DNA of 64,000 nucleotides from JAXGXJ01 sp040772905 (GTDB taxonomy: Bacteria > Actinomycetota > Thermoleophilia > RBG-16-64-13), in contig JAXGXJ010000005.1 in the NCBI GenBank assembly GCA_040772905.1, positions 186,001 through 250,000 of the forward strand, read 5' to 3'. Below the pieces are notes generated by a model. That model saw nothing but the letters and a program-made list of their open reading frames with translations, was not told the origin of the DNA and searched no databases. This document shows positions 18,003 through 26,922 of this stretch, piece by piece. The position numbers and the translations under genes are program-made. Numbering within the stretch: the stretch's first letter is position 1; every line of letters begins with the position of its first letter.

Positions 18003-18939
18003 TCCCCACGGCCGCTCGTTGGCCCGATATCCTGTCTCCAGCCTCAGCGAGCCGCTCATTGTGGCGGCGCGCAGCATAGGCTTCCTGGGGCCCGAGGGCA
18101 CTTTCACCGAAGTCGCGCTGCGGGCGACGCTCGACCAGCAGGCCGCCGACGGCCACGCGCGCATCTTCACCCCCTATGGCTCCATGCAGGACACCATCGA
18201 AGCGGTGTCGACGGGAGAGGTGGACTGCGCCATCGTCCCCATCGAGAACTCCATCGAGGGGTCGGTGTCGGCGACGGTGGACATCCTGGCCCACGAAGTG
18301 GACAACCTGCAGATCGTGCGCGAGGTGCGCATCCCCATCCGCCACCAACTCCTGGCCCGGCCGGGCGTGAGGTTGGAGGAGATCACCAAGGTCATCTCCC
18401 ACCCGCACGCCAACGCGCAGTGCCGCGGCTGGCTGCGGCGCAATCTGCCAGGGGTGGAGGTCGAAGCGGCCAACTCCACCGCCAACGCGGTGGAGCGGGT
18501 GTCTCGCTCCACGGAGCCTTGGGGCGCCATCGGCAACGAACTCGCCGGAGAGAAGTACGGCTGCATCATCCTGGGCCCCGACATCGAGGACCACAAGGAC
18601 AATGAGACCCGTTTCGTGTTCCTGGCCCGGCAAAGGGAGAGACAGGACTGGTTCGAGCCCTACAAGACCACCGTGGTGTGCGAGATCGTCAAAGATCAGC
18701 CGGGAGCGCTTCTGCTCATCCTGCAGGAGTTCTCCTTCCGCCACCTGAACCTGACCAAGATCGAGTCGCGACCGTCCAAGCGGCGGTTGGGCGACTACAT
18801 CTTCGTCATAGACGTGGAAGGCAAGGCCGAGGAGGGACCGGTGGCCGACGCCCTGCGTTGTCTGGACTGCAAGCTCCCCCGCCTCACCGTTCTTGGCAGT
18901 TACCCCGTGGGCCGGCCGCTCAGCCGGGCCGCCCGCTGA
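17992..18939 (+). CDS. pheA: Prephenate dehydratase
   Basis: Converts prephenate to phenylpyruvate in phenylalanine synthesis. The catalytic domain runs from about residue 28 (GFLGPEGTFTE) to 210, with the diagnostic T-R-F in NETRFVFLAR. The C-terminal ACT domain (about 225-305) carries the ESRP motif that binds the feedback inhibitor phenylalanine. The ATG at 17992 gives about 23 residues ahead of the conserved domain; a GTG at 18061 would remove most of them, so the exact start is uncertain. It lies 12 bases before serS. Confidence 0.93.
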   Translation: MNCDPHGRSLARYPVSSLSEPLIVAARSIGFLGPEGTFTEVALRATLDQQAADGHARIFTPYGSMQDTIEAVSTGEVDCAIVPIENSIEGSVSATVDILAHEVDNLQIVREVRIPIRHQLLARPGVRLEEITKVISHPHANAQCRGWLRRNLPGVEVEAANSTANAVERVSRSTEPWGAIGNELAGEKYGCIILGPDIEDHKDNETRFVFLARQRERQDWFEPYKTTVVCEIVKDQPGALLLILQEFSFRHLNLTKIESRPSKRRLGDYIFVIDVEGKAEEGPVADALRCLDCKLPRLTVLGSYPVGRPLSRAAR

Positions 18940-18951
18940 CGAGGAGACGTC

Positions 18952-20226
18952 ATGCTCGACATCAAACTCATCCGCAACGAACCCGAACGCGTGCGCGAGG
19001 CGCTGCGCCGCAGAGGTGAACACGCCGAGTCGGCTCTGGACAAGCTGCTGGAACTCGACCGCTCGCGGCGCGAGGTGTTGGTGGAGGTGGAGGACAAGCG
19101 TTCTCTGCGAAACGCGGTGAGCGAACAGATCGCCCAGGCCAAGAAGGCCAAAGAGGATGCCTCCGACAAGATCGCGGCCATGCGCCAGGTGGGCGAGGAG
19201 ATCAAACAGCTGGACGCCCGGCTGAAGGAGATCGAGGCCGCCCTGGAGGAGGAGTTGCTGCAGGTGCCCAACCTGCCCGAGCCTTCGGCGCCGGCCGGCG
19301 GGGAGGAAGACTCGGTGGTGATGCACCACTGGGGCGAGCCCCGGAAGTTCAGCTTCACCCCGCTCGACCATCTGGAGATCGCCGAGAAACATGACCTCAT
19401 CGACATGGAGCGCGGAGCCCGCACCTCGGGCAGCCGCTTCGCCTATCTGAAGGGCGACCTGGTGTTCCTGCAGTTCGCACTGGTGCAGTTCGCGCTGCAG
19501 AAACTGGCCTCCAAGGGGTTCCGCCCGGCCATCGTGCCAGTATTGGTGCGCGATGAGGCCATGTACGGCACCGGCTTCTTCCCCACCGACCTGCAGCAGG
19601 TCTACCACATCGAGGCCGACGGCCTGAACCTGGTGGGGACGTCGGAGGTCCCGCTGGCGGCCCTTCACATGGACGAGATCCTGGACGAGGGCGACCTGCC
19701 TGTGCGCTACGTGGGCTATTCCACCTGTTTTCGCCGTGAGGCCGGCGCAGCCGGCAAGGACACCCGAGGCATCTTCCGCGTGCATCAGTTCGACAAGGTG
19801 GAGATGTTCAGCTTCTGTGCGCCCGAGAAGTCGCCCGAAGAACACGATTTCATGCGCTCTATCGAGGAAGAGATCCTGCAGGAGTTGGGCCTCCCCTATC
19901 GCGCCGTCAACATCGCGGCCGGCGACCTGGGCGCGCCTGCCGCCAAGAAGTACGACTTGGAGGCGTGGCTGCCCAGCCAGGAACGCTATCGCGAAGTGAC
20001 ATCGTGCTCCAACTGCACCGATTATCAGGCGCGGCGTCTGAAAGTGCGGGCCAAGGGCGAGAAGGGCGGACCTTACCTGCTCCACACCCTGAACGGCACT
20101 GTGGTCGCGGTGGGTCGTACCATCATCGCCATCATGGAGAACTACCAGACCGAAGACGGACTCATAGAGGTGCCGGCGGCGTTGCGGCCGTTCCTGCCCA
20201 CGCGGACGACCGTCCTAGGGATTTAG
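18952..20226 (+). CDS. serS: Seryl-tRNA synthetase
   Basis: Class II synthetase charging tRNA-Ser. The N-terminal coiled-coil arm (about 30-105, rich in Lys/Glu/Ala) is followed by the catalytic core with TSEVPLAALH, motif 2 (FRREAGAAGKDTRG) and motif 3 (LNGTVVAVGRTIIAIMENYQ). At 424 residues it has the usual length. The gene lies in a tight rightward set (DUF4446-pheA-serS-pncA-pncB) with a one-base gap before pncA. Confidence 0.97.
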   Translation: MLDIKLIRNEPERVREALRRRGEHAESALDKLLELDRSRREVLVEVEDKRSLRNAVSEQIAQAKKAKEDASDKIAAMRQVGEEIKQLDARLKEIEAALEEELLQVPNLPEPSAPAGGEEDSVVMHHWGEPRKFSFTPLDHLEIAEKHDLIDMERGARTSGSRFAYLKGDLVFLQFALVQFALQKLASKGFRPAIVPVLVRDEAMYGTGFFPTDLQQVYHIEADGLNLVGTSEVPLAALHMDEILDEGDLPVRYVGYSTCFRREAGAAGKDTRGIFRVHQFDKVEMFSFCAPEKSPEEHDFMRSIEEEILQELGLPYRAVNIAAGDLGAPAAKKYDLEAWLPSQERYREVTSCSNCTDYQARRLKVRAKGEKGGPYLLHTLNGTVVAVGRTIIAIMENYQTEDGLIEVPAALRPFLPTRTTVLGI

Positions 20227-20227
20227 C

Positions 20228-20884
20228 GTGACCGCTCAGGATCGCATCCTTATCGGCGCACATGACGTCATCATCGTTGTGGACGTGCAGAACGACTTCT
20301 GTCCGGGCGGCGCCCTGGCCGTACCCGATGGCGACCAGGTGATCCCGGTCATCAACACGCTCCTGCCCATGTTCGGCCGCTGGGTCTACTCACGCGACTG
20401 GCATCCGGCCGATCACATCAGCTTCTCGGCCACGCCCGAGTACCGCGACATGTCCTGGCCCCCGCATGCCGTGCAGGGCACCGAAGGCGCGCAATGGTGC
20501 AAGGGGCTCGACATGCCCATGAACGCCATCCTGGTGACCAAGGCCGACGAGCCCAACACCGAGGTCCTCTCCGCGTTCCGGGTGCCGAAGCTCGACTTGG
20601 CCTCCTTCCTTCGCCACCGGCAGATAGAGCGGGTGTTCGTCACCGGGCTGGCCGAGGACTACTGCGTCCGCCAGACTGCGCTCGATGCCCGTGAGGCTGG
20701 TTTCACCGTGTACGTGGTGGAGGACGCGGTACGCGGCGTAGCCCCGGACACCACCGCCCAAGCCGTGGCCGACATGAAGGCGGCAGGCGTCATCTTCGTG
20801 CAGTCGACCATGCTCGAGGATTCCGGAGAGCGGCCCCCGGCCGACTTCGACGCCGACGGCAATCCGCTGCACCATGAGCACTGA
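20228..20884 (+). CDS. pncA: Nicotinamidase (isochorismatase fold)
   Basis: Hydrolyses nicotinamide to nicotinate in NAD salvage. The sequence shows the catalytic Asp in VDVQNDF (about residue 19), the metal-site region DWHPADH, WPPHAVQGTEGA, and the nucleophilic Cys in TGLAEDYCVRQTA. It starts at GTG 20228 directly after serS and overlaps pncB by 11 bases, so the two Preiss-Handler steps are translationally coupled. Confidence 0.94.
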   Translation: MTAQDRILIGAHDVIIVVDVQNDFCPGGALAVPDGDQVIPVINTLLPMFGRWVYSRDWHPADHISFSATPEYRDMSWPPHAVQGTEGAQWCKGLDMPMNAILVTKADEPNTEVLSAFRVPKLDLASFLRHRQIERVFVTGLAEDYCVRQTALDAREAGFTVYVVEDAVRGVAPDTTAQAVADMKAAGVIFVQSTMLEDSGERPPADFDADGNPLHHEH

Positions 20885-22478
20885 CGCACCGCGCGAGAGC
20901 CACGGCCCATCGGGACCCGACGTCTCCCAGCGCTGGGCTCGACGTGAGGACCTCGCCCTTCTGACCGACTTCTACCAGCTGACCATGATGGGCGGCTATT
21001 GGAAGACCGGCCGTGAAGACATGACCGCCTGCTTCAACTATGTCTTCCGGGAACTACCCGCCCATACGGGGTTCGCGGTGGCAGCAGGGCTGGAACAGTT
21101 GCTCGATCTGGTGGAGGGGCTGCGCTTCACCCGGCAAGACCTCGCGTACCTTGCAGGACTGCGTACGTTCGACGATGCGTTCATCGACTATCTGCGCGAC
21201 TTCAGGCCGCGCTGCACCATCCAAGCCGTGCCGGAAGGGACGGTGGTCTTTCCGCACGAACCCGTGCTGCAGGTGGAGGGCCCGCTCATCGAGGCGCAGT
21301 TGCTGGAGACAGCCATCCTCAACATGCTCAACTACCCCACCCTCGTCGCGACCAAGGCCGCGCGCATCCGCCAGGCGTGCGGCGGTGACAGGCTGGTGGA
21401 GTTCGGCCTGCGGCGGGCCCAGGGGCCGGACGGAGGTCTGAGCGGGAGCCGCGCCGCATACATAGGCGGCGCCGACAGCACTTCCAACGTGCTGGCCGGC
21501 AAGGCGTACGGCATCCCGGTGACGGGCACCCACGCTCATTCCTGGGTGATGAGCTTCGACGACGAGCTGACCGCCTTCCGCACCTACGCCCAGTGCTACC
21601 CCGAGCCCATCCTGCTGGTCGATACCTACGACACACTCACCTCGGGGCTGCCCAATGCGGTCAAGGTGTTCCAGGAGCTGCGCGCGGCCGGACGGCCGGC
21701 GCGCGCCGCGGTGCGGCTCGATTCCGGCGACCTGGCCCGTCTGAGCAAGGCGGCCTATCGCATGTTCACTGAGGCGGGCTTCGCAGACCCGCTCATCGTA
21801 GCCTCGAACGAGCTCACCGAGGACCTCATCGCCGATCTGAAGCGCCAGGGCGCGCCCATCAACTCCTGGGGTGTGGGCACCCATCTCATCACCGCCTCCG
21901 ACCATCCCGCGCTTGGCGGCGTCTACAAGCTGGTGGCGGTGAAGATGGACGGCGACCCGCACTGGGAGCCGCGCATCAAGCTGTCGTCGAACCCGCTGAA
22001 GATGACCGACCCGGGCCGCAAGCGCCTCGTGCGCTACCGCGATGCAGCAGGCCGCTTCGTCGCCGACATCATCCGTTTGGCCGATGAGCCCCACGAGGCC
22101 GACGAGTGCTCCGGTCCGGTGCCCTTCGTCGAGCGACACGACGTCTCGTACCTGCGCGGAGTCGAGGGATGGACCGGCTGCGAGGACCTTCTGCAGGTGG
22201 TCATGCGCGAGGGGGAGCGAGTGGCGCCGAGCCCGTCGTTGGAGGATGTCCGCGCGCGCGCCCGCACCCAGATCGCGGCGTTGCCCGAAGAGGTGCGGCG
22301 TCTGCGGAACCCCGAGTACTACACCGTGGGCCTGTCACCGGCGCTGGCTGCGGAACGGTTGCGCTTGGCCGGGCAGGCACCGGGCGTCATCGCCCCGGGA
22401 CCCATCCCTTCCACTGGAAGCCCGTCCACCGGGGGCCCGTCCGCCGAAAGCCCCAGACCGGGCACTGCGCGCGCCTAA
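20874..22478 (+). CDS. pncB: Nicotinate phosphoribosyltransferase
   Basis: Joins nicotinate to PRPP to give nicotinate mononucleotide. Family features: LLTDFYQLTM at the start, FGLRRAQGPDGG, the THAHSWVMSF phosphorylation-site region, and LVDTYDT. The core ends at about residue 490, and the final 40 residues are a Ser/Pro/Gly-rich tail with short TGSPSTG-like repeats. It uses the product of the overlapping pncA gene. Confidence 0.95.
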   Translation: MSTDAPRESHGPSGPDVSQRWARREDLALLTDFYQLTMMGGYWKTGREDMTACFNYVFRELPAHTGFAVAAGLEQLLDLVEGLRFTRQDLAYLAGLRTFDDAFIDYLRDFRPRCTIQAVPEGTVVFPHEPVLQVEGPLIEAQLLETAILNMLNYPTLVATKAARIRQACGGDRLVEFGLRRAQGPDGGLSGSRAAYIGGADSTSNVLAGKAYGIPVTGTHAHSWVMSFDDELTAFRTYAQCYPEPILLVDTYDTLTSGLPNAVKVFQELRAAGRPARAAVRLDSGDLARLSKAAYRMFTEAGFADPLIVASNELTEDLIADLKRQGAPINSWGVGTHLITASDHPALGGVYKLVAVKMDGDPHWEPRIKLSSNPLKMTDPGRKRLVRYRDAAGRFVADIIRLADEPHEADECSGPVPFVERHDVSYLRGVEGWTGCEDLLQVVMREGERVAPSPSLEDVRARARTQIAALPEEVRRLRNPEYYTVGLSPALAAERLRLAGQAPGVIAPGPIPSTGSPSTGGPSAESPRPGTARA

Positions 22479-22487
22479 GCGCCCCGC

Positions 22488-22907
22488 TCAGGCCTGAGCC
22501 CTCGTCCCCTCCACCGGGATGGCCGTCGCTTGTCCCTTGGCCAGCACCCTGCCCTGATCGTTGGTCACCACCAACTCCACCACCCTCAGCCGCCGCCCTC
22601 CGTGCAGCAGGCGACATTCGGCGGTGAGACGTTCGCCCAGAGCGCCGGAGCGGAACTGACTGAGACTCCACTGCACGGCCACCGCGTCACTGCGCGCGTT
22701 GACCGTCAGCGCGAAAGCGGCGTCGGCCAATGTGAACACGAAGCCCCCGTGGGCGGTGTTGTGGCGGTTGAGATGCTCCTCCCGCACGACAGCCGTCACC
22801 CGAGACACGTCCTCCGACGCCTCCTCCACCTCTATGCCGAGGAGTTCGGCGAACCTGTCTTCCACGAAGACCCTCTCCTGGTGAGTCTTGCCCGGTTCCT
22901 CGTTCAT
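22488..22907 (-). CDS. PaaI-type hotdog thioesterase
   Basis: A 139-residue hotdog-fold protein. NRHNTAHGGFVFTLADAAFAL carries the conserved H-x-N and H-G-G-x-x-x-x-L-A-D-x-A signature of PaaI acyl-CoA thioesterases. The start at 22907 has GGGGAGGAG upstream; a longer frame to 23030 lacks homology and a ribosome site. It is likely to hydrolyse aromatic or medium-chain acyl-CoAs; substrate unproven. A 14-bp palindrome GCTCAGGCCTGAGC (22485-22498) spans its stop codon. Confidence 0.88.
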   Translation of the reverse strand: MNEEPGKTHQERVFVEDRFAELLGIEVEEASEDVSRVTAVVREEHLNRHNTAHGGFVFTLADAAFALTVNARSDAVAVQWSLSQFRSGALGERLTAECRLLHGGRRLRVVELVVTNDQGRVLAKGQATAIPVEGTRAQA

Positions 22908-23017
22908 GCGCTCCTCCCCGCGCCGGTGTCGCCCCGGCATCTGCCAATTGTGCCTCCCAGCGTTTACCATGGTACATGCACAGGCCGTGATTCGAGCGTG
23001 CGCGCAAGGAGGCGTGG

Positions 23018-23311
23018 ATGTACTGCCCACAGTGTGGGGGAACGAACGACGATTCGCTCAGGTACTGTCGTACCTGCGGGCTCGACCTGGAAGAGTATCG
23101 CCGACAGTGGCAGGAGGGCCAGGGTCAGGGCCAGGGCCAGGGTCAGGATCAGACCCCGCCCCAGCAGACGCCGCCCGGCGGCCAGTATCGGCAGGGCTAC
23201 GCGCAGGGTCCCCAGCAAGACTATCAGCGCGCCCAACCCCCCTACCCCTACCAGACACAGCCCTACTCGAACCAGTACTACCAGCAGCCTCAGTATGGCT
23301 ACGGATGGTAG
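23018..23311 (+). pseudogene. Zinc-ribbon/CD225-like membrane protein, 5' part (split by IS256)
   Basis: Residues 1-20 form a zinc ribbon with two C-x-x-C pairs (CPQCGG and CRTCGL). A Gln/Gly, then Pro/Gln/Tyr-rich linker follows (GQGQGQGQ, repeated YQ/PY). The frame reads two more codons into the inserted element and stops (TGG TAG at 23306-23311). Removing the IS and one copy of the 8-bp duplication joins residue 95 or so directly and in frame to the membrane part at 24693. The intact gene would have encoded a tail-anchored zinc-ribbon protein of about 185 residues. Confidence 0.85.
23299..23306 (+). repeat. Left target-site duplication of the IS
   Basis: CTACGGAT, identical to 24685-24692 on the other side of the element. 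Eight bases is the size IS256-family transposases generate. Confidence 0.9.
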
Positions 23312-24684
23312 TGTGCTGACTTGTGTGCAAAAGCTCTTGAGGGAAGGACAAGAGAAAAGGTCATGGTATGCATGTGATGCCGAATCACCCCTACGAGAGG
23401 GAGCACACCATGACCCAGGACAAGAGTACTCAAGCACGGTCTAACCTTAAAGCGCTGATTGCCGAGGACAAGAACTTCTTGCGCGAGATCGTGCGCGAGG
23501 CGATGCAGCAGATTCTCGAAGCTGAGATGACCGACACCGTCGGTGCGGAACCTGGTGAGCGCACCGAGGGCCGCCTGGGCTACCGCGCGGGCTACTACCC
23601 CCGCACTCTTGTCACCCGGGTGGGCAAGCTGGAACTGAGAGTCCCCCGTGACCGCGACGGCCGCTTCTCCACGGAGCTCTTCGAGCGCTACCAACGCTCG
23701 GAGAAGGCCTTGGTCTCAGCTCTTGCCGAGATGTATGTCCAGGGGGTCTCCACCCGCAAGGTGAAGGCCATCACCGAGGAACTGTGCGGCCACAGCTTCT
23801 CCGCTTCGGCCATCAGCCAAATCAACAAGGGCCTCGATAAGAGCCTGCGGGAGTTCGCGACTAGGCGCCTGGAGGAACCCTACCCCTACCTGATCCTCGA
23901 CGCCCGCTACGAGAAAGTGCGGGAAGGCGGCGTCATCCGTTCCCAGGCCGTCTTCATCGGCATCGGCATCAACCAGGAGGGTTACCGCCAGGTCTTGGGG
24001 GTGGAACTGGCCGGCAGGGAGAGCCAGACGAGCTGGCGGGACTTCCTCGCCTCCTTGAGAGACCGAGGACTCCACGGCGTCGAGTTCGTGGTCTCCGACG
24101 CCCACGAAGGACTGCGGAAGAGCCTTATGGAGATGCTCCCCGAAGCCGCCTGGCAACGCTGCTACGTGCATTTCCTGCGTAACGCTCTTGACCACCTGCC
24201 CCGGAAAGCCAACGACGACTGCCTGCAGGAGCTCCGGTGGCTCTACGATCGCCGGGACGTGGCCGAAGCCCAGAAAGACCTCTCCGCCTGGCTCGCTCGT
24301 TGGCAGAAGACCTATCCCAAGCTCTGCGACTGGGTGGAGGAGAACATCGCCGAGACCCTGACCTTTTACCGTCTGCCCCGCGGCCATCACAAGCATCTCA
24401 AGAGCACCAACATGCTGGAGAGGCTGAACGAGGAGATCAAGCGCCGGACCCGGGTGGTGAGGATCTTCCCGAACGTCGACAGCTGCCTGAGGCTCATCCG
24501 GGCTCTCGCCGTCGAGACCCATGAAGGCTGGCTCGAGGAGCATCGCTACCTCAACATGGATCTCCTTGACGAGCACAAGCGCGAACTACTGCGGCAACTG
24601 GAGGAGGCGGCCTAAGAAGAAGACGTCACGGAAGGACCAGCGTCATACCGTGATCTGCTTTTGCACAGATTGACAAACACAACC
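23307..24684 (+). mobile_element. IS256-family insertion sequence (1378 bp)
   Basis: The ends are imperfect inverted repeats of 28 bases. The left end (23307-23334) and the reverse complement of the right end (24684-24657) both begin GGT-GTGT and share an identical 11-base block TGTGCAAAAGC; 19 of 28 positions match. Flanking 8-bp direct repeats CTACGGAT prove transposition. It encodes one full-length transposase. The intact gene, intact ends and perfect target duplication indicate a recent, possibly still mobile insertion. It interrupts a zinc-ribbon membrane protein gene. Confidence 0.95.
23410..24615 (+). CDS. IS256-family (mutator-type) transposase
   Basis: A 401-residue DDE transposase. 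The start at 23410 (MTQDKSTQ) has GAGAGGGA upstream; an in-frame ATG at 23368 adds 14 unlikely residues. The catalytic acids are visible: Asp in LILDARYEK, Asp in VVSDAHEG, and Glu in TNMLERLNEEIKRR, with the conserved CYVHFLRN segment between. No frameshift or stop is present, so it should be functional. Confidence 0.96.
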   Translation: MTQDKSTQARSNLKALIAEDKNFLREIVREAMQQILEAEMTDTVGAEPGERTEGRLGYRAGYYPRTLVTRVGKLELRVPRDRDGRFSTELFERYQRSEKALVSALAEMYVQGVSTRKVKAITEELCGHSFSASAISQINKGLDKSLREFATRRLEEPYPYLILDARYEKVREGGVIRSQAVFIGIGINQEGYRQVLGVELAGRESQTSWRDFLASLRDRGLHGVEFVVSDAHEGLRKSLMEMLPEAAWQRCYVHFLRNALDHLPRKANDDCLQELRWLYDRRDVAEAQKDLSAWLARWQKTYPKLCDWVEENIAETLTFYRLPRGHHKHLKSTNMLERLNEEIKRRTRVVRIFPNVDSCLRLIRALAVETHEGWLEEHRYLNMDLLDEHKRELLRQLEEAA

Positions 24685-24692
24685 CTACGGAT
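24685..24692 (+). repeat. Right target-site duplication of the IS
   Basis: CTACGGAT, the second copy of the 8-bp target sequence at 23299-23306. Confidence 0.9.
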
Positions 24693-24961
24693 ATGGCAAC
24701 GTCGAGCGCATACCCAGCTACATGGCCTGGGCCATCATCACACTCATACTCTGCTTCTGGCCCACGGGGATCGCGGCAGTGGTGTACGCCAGCCGCGTGG
24801 GCGACCGGCTGGCCATCGGCGATATTGCCGGTGCCCGCGAAGCGTCACGCAAAGCCAAGATGTGGTCGTGGATCTCGTTCGGCATCGCGCTGGCCGGCGT
24901 CGTCATCGCCATCATCTTCTCGATCCTCGTGGCGGCGGTGTCGTTCAATAGCATCTACTAA
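24693..24961 (+). pseudogene. Zinc-ribbon/CD225-like membrane protein, 3' part (split by IS256)
   Basis: This continues the interrupted gene: after the TSD the frame reads YGNVERIPSYMAWAIITL, then two hydrophobic helices (about WAIITLILCFWPTGIAAVVYA and WISFGIALAGVVIAIIFSIL). The first helix ends in PTGIAAVVYASRV, then a short loop GDIAGAREASRKAK joins the second; this layout is typical of CD225/dispanin-like two-helix proteins. An internal ATG at 24722 could in principle start a separate membrane fragment of 79 residues. Confidence 0.8.
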
Positions 24962-25103
24962 AGAACTGCTGCCCATCTATGACGGCGGGCGGGGGTCGGC
25001 GCACGGTGACCGACGAGCGACTATCGCAGGAAGCCCGCGTTGGCAGCCGCGCCGCGTCTCGGGCATACTGAGCGCCACCAGTCTGTCTCTTGACTGCACC
25101 CGT

Positions 25104-25190
25104 GGAGGGGTGGCGGAGTCTGGTTGATCGCACCGGTCTTGAAAACCGGCAGGCCGCAAGGTCTCGCGGGTTCGAATCCCGCCCCCTCCG
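25104..25190 (+). tRNA. tRNA-Ser (TGA)
   Basis: An 87-base type II tRNA. Acceptor GGAGGGG pairs with CCCCTCC, the anticodon loop CTTGAAA gives TGA, and a long variable arm (AGGCCGCAAGGTCT) and T-loop GGTTCGAATCC follow. CCA is not encoded. Its 3' 48 bases recur at 27335-27382, marking it as an integration site. Confidence 0.96.
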
Positions 25191-25424
25191 TCTCATTGTC
25201 GGGCTTTTTCGTACCATTCGGAGGGGTAGCGGCATCACGGCATTCGGGCAGTTGCCGACATCCTGCCAGCGCTTGATGCGAACGCGCTTCCTGCCTGTTT
25301 GTCCCGGTCCTCGAGTTCGTGCGCGTTGCGAGGATCGTGAGGTCCTATGGGCGGGAAACCAGGTGGTGCGACCCCATTCGCGTAGCTAAGGCCGACGCAG
25401 GAGTCTGTCGCTGCGTTTCGAATA
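25191..25424. other. Non-coding left arm of the tRNA-Ser islet
   Basis: I see no gene here. An 11-base word GTTGCCGACAT at 25251-25261 recurs at 26509-26519, which could be remnant element sequence, but it is short. Confidence 0.35.
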
Positions 25425-25452
25425 TTGCGTTTAGCGGAAGAAGTGCTATAGT
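25425..25452 (+). promoter_or_regulatory. Candidate promoter of the HTH/PIN module
   Basis: TTGCGT (25425-25430) and TATAGT (25447-25452) are 16 bases apart, and a TG one base before the -10 makes it an extended -10 (TGCTATAGT). The antitoxin ATG follows 34 bases later with GAGGGAG as ribosome site. Confidence 0.5.
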
Positions 25453-25486
25453 CGCGGCGATCGACGGACAGCAGAGGGAGACGACA

Positions 25487-25933
25487 ATGGCGCGGAGCGG
25501 CCTAGCATATTCACTGGAGCAAGAGCCGGTGTCGGCATCTCGAGAAGAGTCTGGAGACGTCGTCCTTCTCAAGGACTACCTGGAGAAGCAGCGACTCCCT
25601 GAACTCTGCACACCCGACGGCAAAAGAATCGCATTGCCCAACTCGGTGTACCAAGTCCTCATGAAGGTGCTCACTGAGATGTCGCAGGGCAATGCCGTCG
25701 CGGTCGTCCCCATCCATCACGAGCTGACCACCCAAGAGGCCGCTGATCTCTTGAATGTATCCCGGCCTTTCCTTGTGAAGCTGCTCGAGGAAGGGCATAT
25801 CCCTTTTAGAAAGACGGGGACCCACCGGCGTGTTCTGTTCCAAGACCTGATGGAGTACAGGCGTCGCCGGGATGTTAAAAGGGCCGCTGCGCTGGAAGAG
25901 CTTGCCACTGAAGATGCGCGACTGGGCATCTAG
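25487..25933 (+). CDS. Excisionase-type HTH antitoxin
   Basis: A 148-residue protein with a MerR/excisionase-like helix-turn-helix in its C-terminal half (LTTQEAADLLNVSRPFLVKLLEEGHIPFRKTGTHRRVLF, about residues 84-122). This is the class of antitoxin commonly paired with PIN-domain toxins in actinobacteria; the N-terminal half probably contacts the toxin. The ATG at 25487 follows GAGGGAG. The PIN gene starts 26 bases after its stop, so the two form one operon. Confidence 0.85.
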   Translation: MARSGLAYSLEQEPVSASREESGDVVLLKDYLEKQRLPELCTPDGKRIALPNSVYQVLMKVLTEMSQGNAVAVVPIHHELTTQEAADLLNVSRPFLVKLLEEGHIPFRKTGTHRRVLFQDLMEYRRRRDVKRAAALEELATEDARLGI

Positions 25934-25958
25934 ACAGGCAACCCACGAGTAGCTTCAC

Positions 25959-26499
25959 GTGGCTTTCCTCGCCGTCCTAGACGCCTGCGTCCTTTTTCCC
26001 TGTCGAACTGCGGAATCTCCTGCTCTGTGTTGCCGAACAGGGTCTCTACAGACCCCTGTGGACCAAAAATATCCTCTCGGAGATGCGGCGCAGCATCCTG
26101 AGGCGGAACTCGCACTTGAGCAACAACCAATTGGATCATCTGGTGGCTCAGATGAAGATCGCCTTCCCGGAGGCCATGATCAGCGGCTATGAGCCGCTCG
26201 AATCCGCGATGACCAACGACCCCAAGGACAGGCACGTCCTCGCGGCGGCCGTCCGTGGGCGCGCCGATGTGATTGTCACGCTCAACCTGAAGCACTTCGA
26301 GCCGGAGCACTGTCTACCCTATGACGTCGACGTCCAGACACCGGATGACTTCCTGGTCCACGCCTACCACCTCAGCCCAGCCCGTTTCTTGGCTGCGTTC
26401 GACAATCAGGTGTCACGTAACCGGAAGCCGCCGAACACCAGAGAAGGTCTCATCGACTCTCTCGCCAGCGTGCCTCCCGAGCTGACCAAGATGCTCTAG
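25959..26499 (+). pseudogene. PIN-domain toxin (VapC-like), frameshifted
   Basis: The frame from GTG 25959 reads MAFLAVLDACVLFP, the classic PIN start with the first metal-binding Asp. It then loses homology at the T5C3 run at 25993-26000. One frame over, the sequence continues as VELRNLLLCVAEQGLYRPLW and then runs to the stop at 26499, including the acidic DPKDRHVLAAAV motif and DVIVTLNLKHF. Dropping one base from the run restores a full PIN ribonuclease of about 180 residues. Either a real inactivating mutation or a homopolymer sequencing error; the remainder of the protein is well preserved. Confidence 0.8.
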
Positions 26500-26619
26500 C
26501 ACCTTGAGGTTGCCGACATTTTGCCGACACTCATCTCAAAATGCCGTTGATCCGGTTGGAGCCCCTGGCGACCGGTGAGCCGCCAGATGCCATGTATCCA
26601 TGAATGCCCGGCCGGCCCG

Positions 26620-26922
26620 TCAGACCTCTGCCGGCGCTTGGGGCTCGTCCGGCAACTGCGAGTCGTGCCACACGCCGACCACCCAGATGACATCGCCTTG
26701 GACGCGATAGAACACTCGGTACGACCCGACCAAAACCTCACGAAACCCGAGCCTTTCGAACTCGGGGATCATGCGGCCTGACTCGGGGAAGTCAACCAGC
26801 CGCAACAAAGCGGCCTCCAACTGGATCCTGAAGTGTCGGGCGGCCGCGGGACGCTCCGCATAGATGTAGGCTGCGGCCGCAAGCAGTTGCGCCCGAGCCG
26901 ACGGTGTGAACCGGATTCTCAC
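26620..26922 (-). CDS. ParE/RelE-family toxin
   Basis: A 100-residue protein of the ParE/RelE fold: RFTPSARAQLLAAAAYI, LVDFPESGRMIPEF, REVLVGSYRVFYRV. Members poison gyrase or cleave mRNA on the ribosome; FPESGR and YRVFYRV lean to the ParE side. It starts inside the stop codon of the upstream antitoxin (4-base overlap), the standard antitoxin-first arrangement. Confidence 0.9.
   Translation of the reverse strand: MRIRFTPSARAQLLAAAAYIYAERPAAARHFRIQLEAALLRLVDFPESGRMIPEFERLGFREVLVGSYRVFYRVQGDVIWVVGVWHDSQLPDEPQAPAEV

Noticed and set aside
17737..20085. Minus-strand ORF of 782 residues
   Set aside because: Antisense shadow of DUF4446, pheA and serS; GC-rich codon bias opens the frame, and its protein is Leu/His/Gly-rich without motifs.
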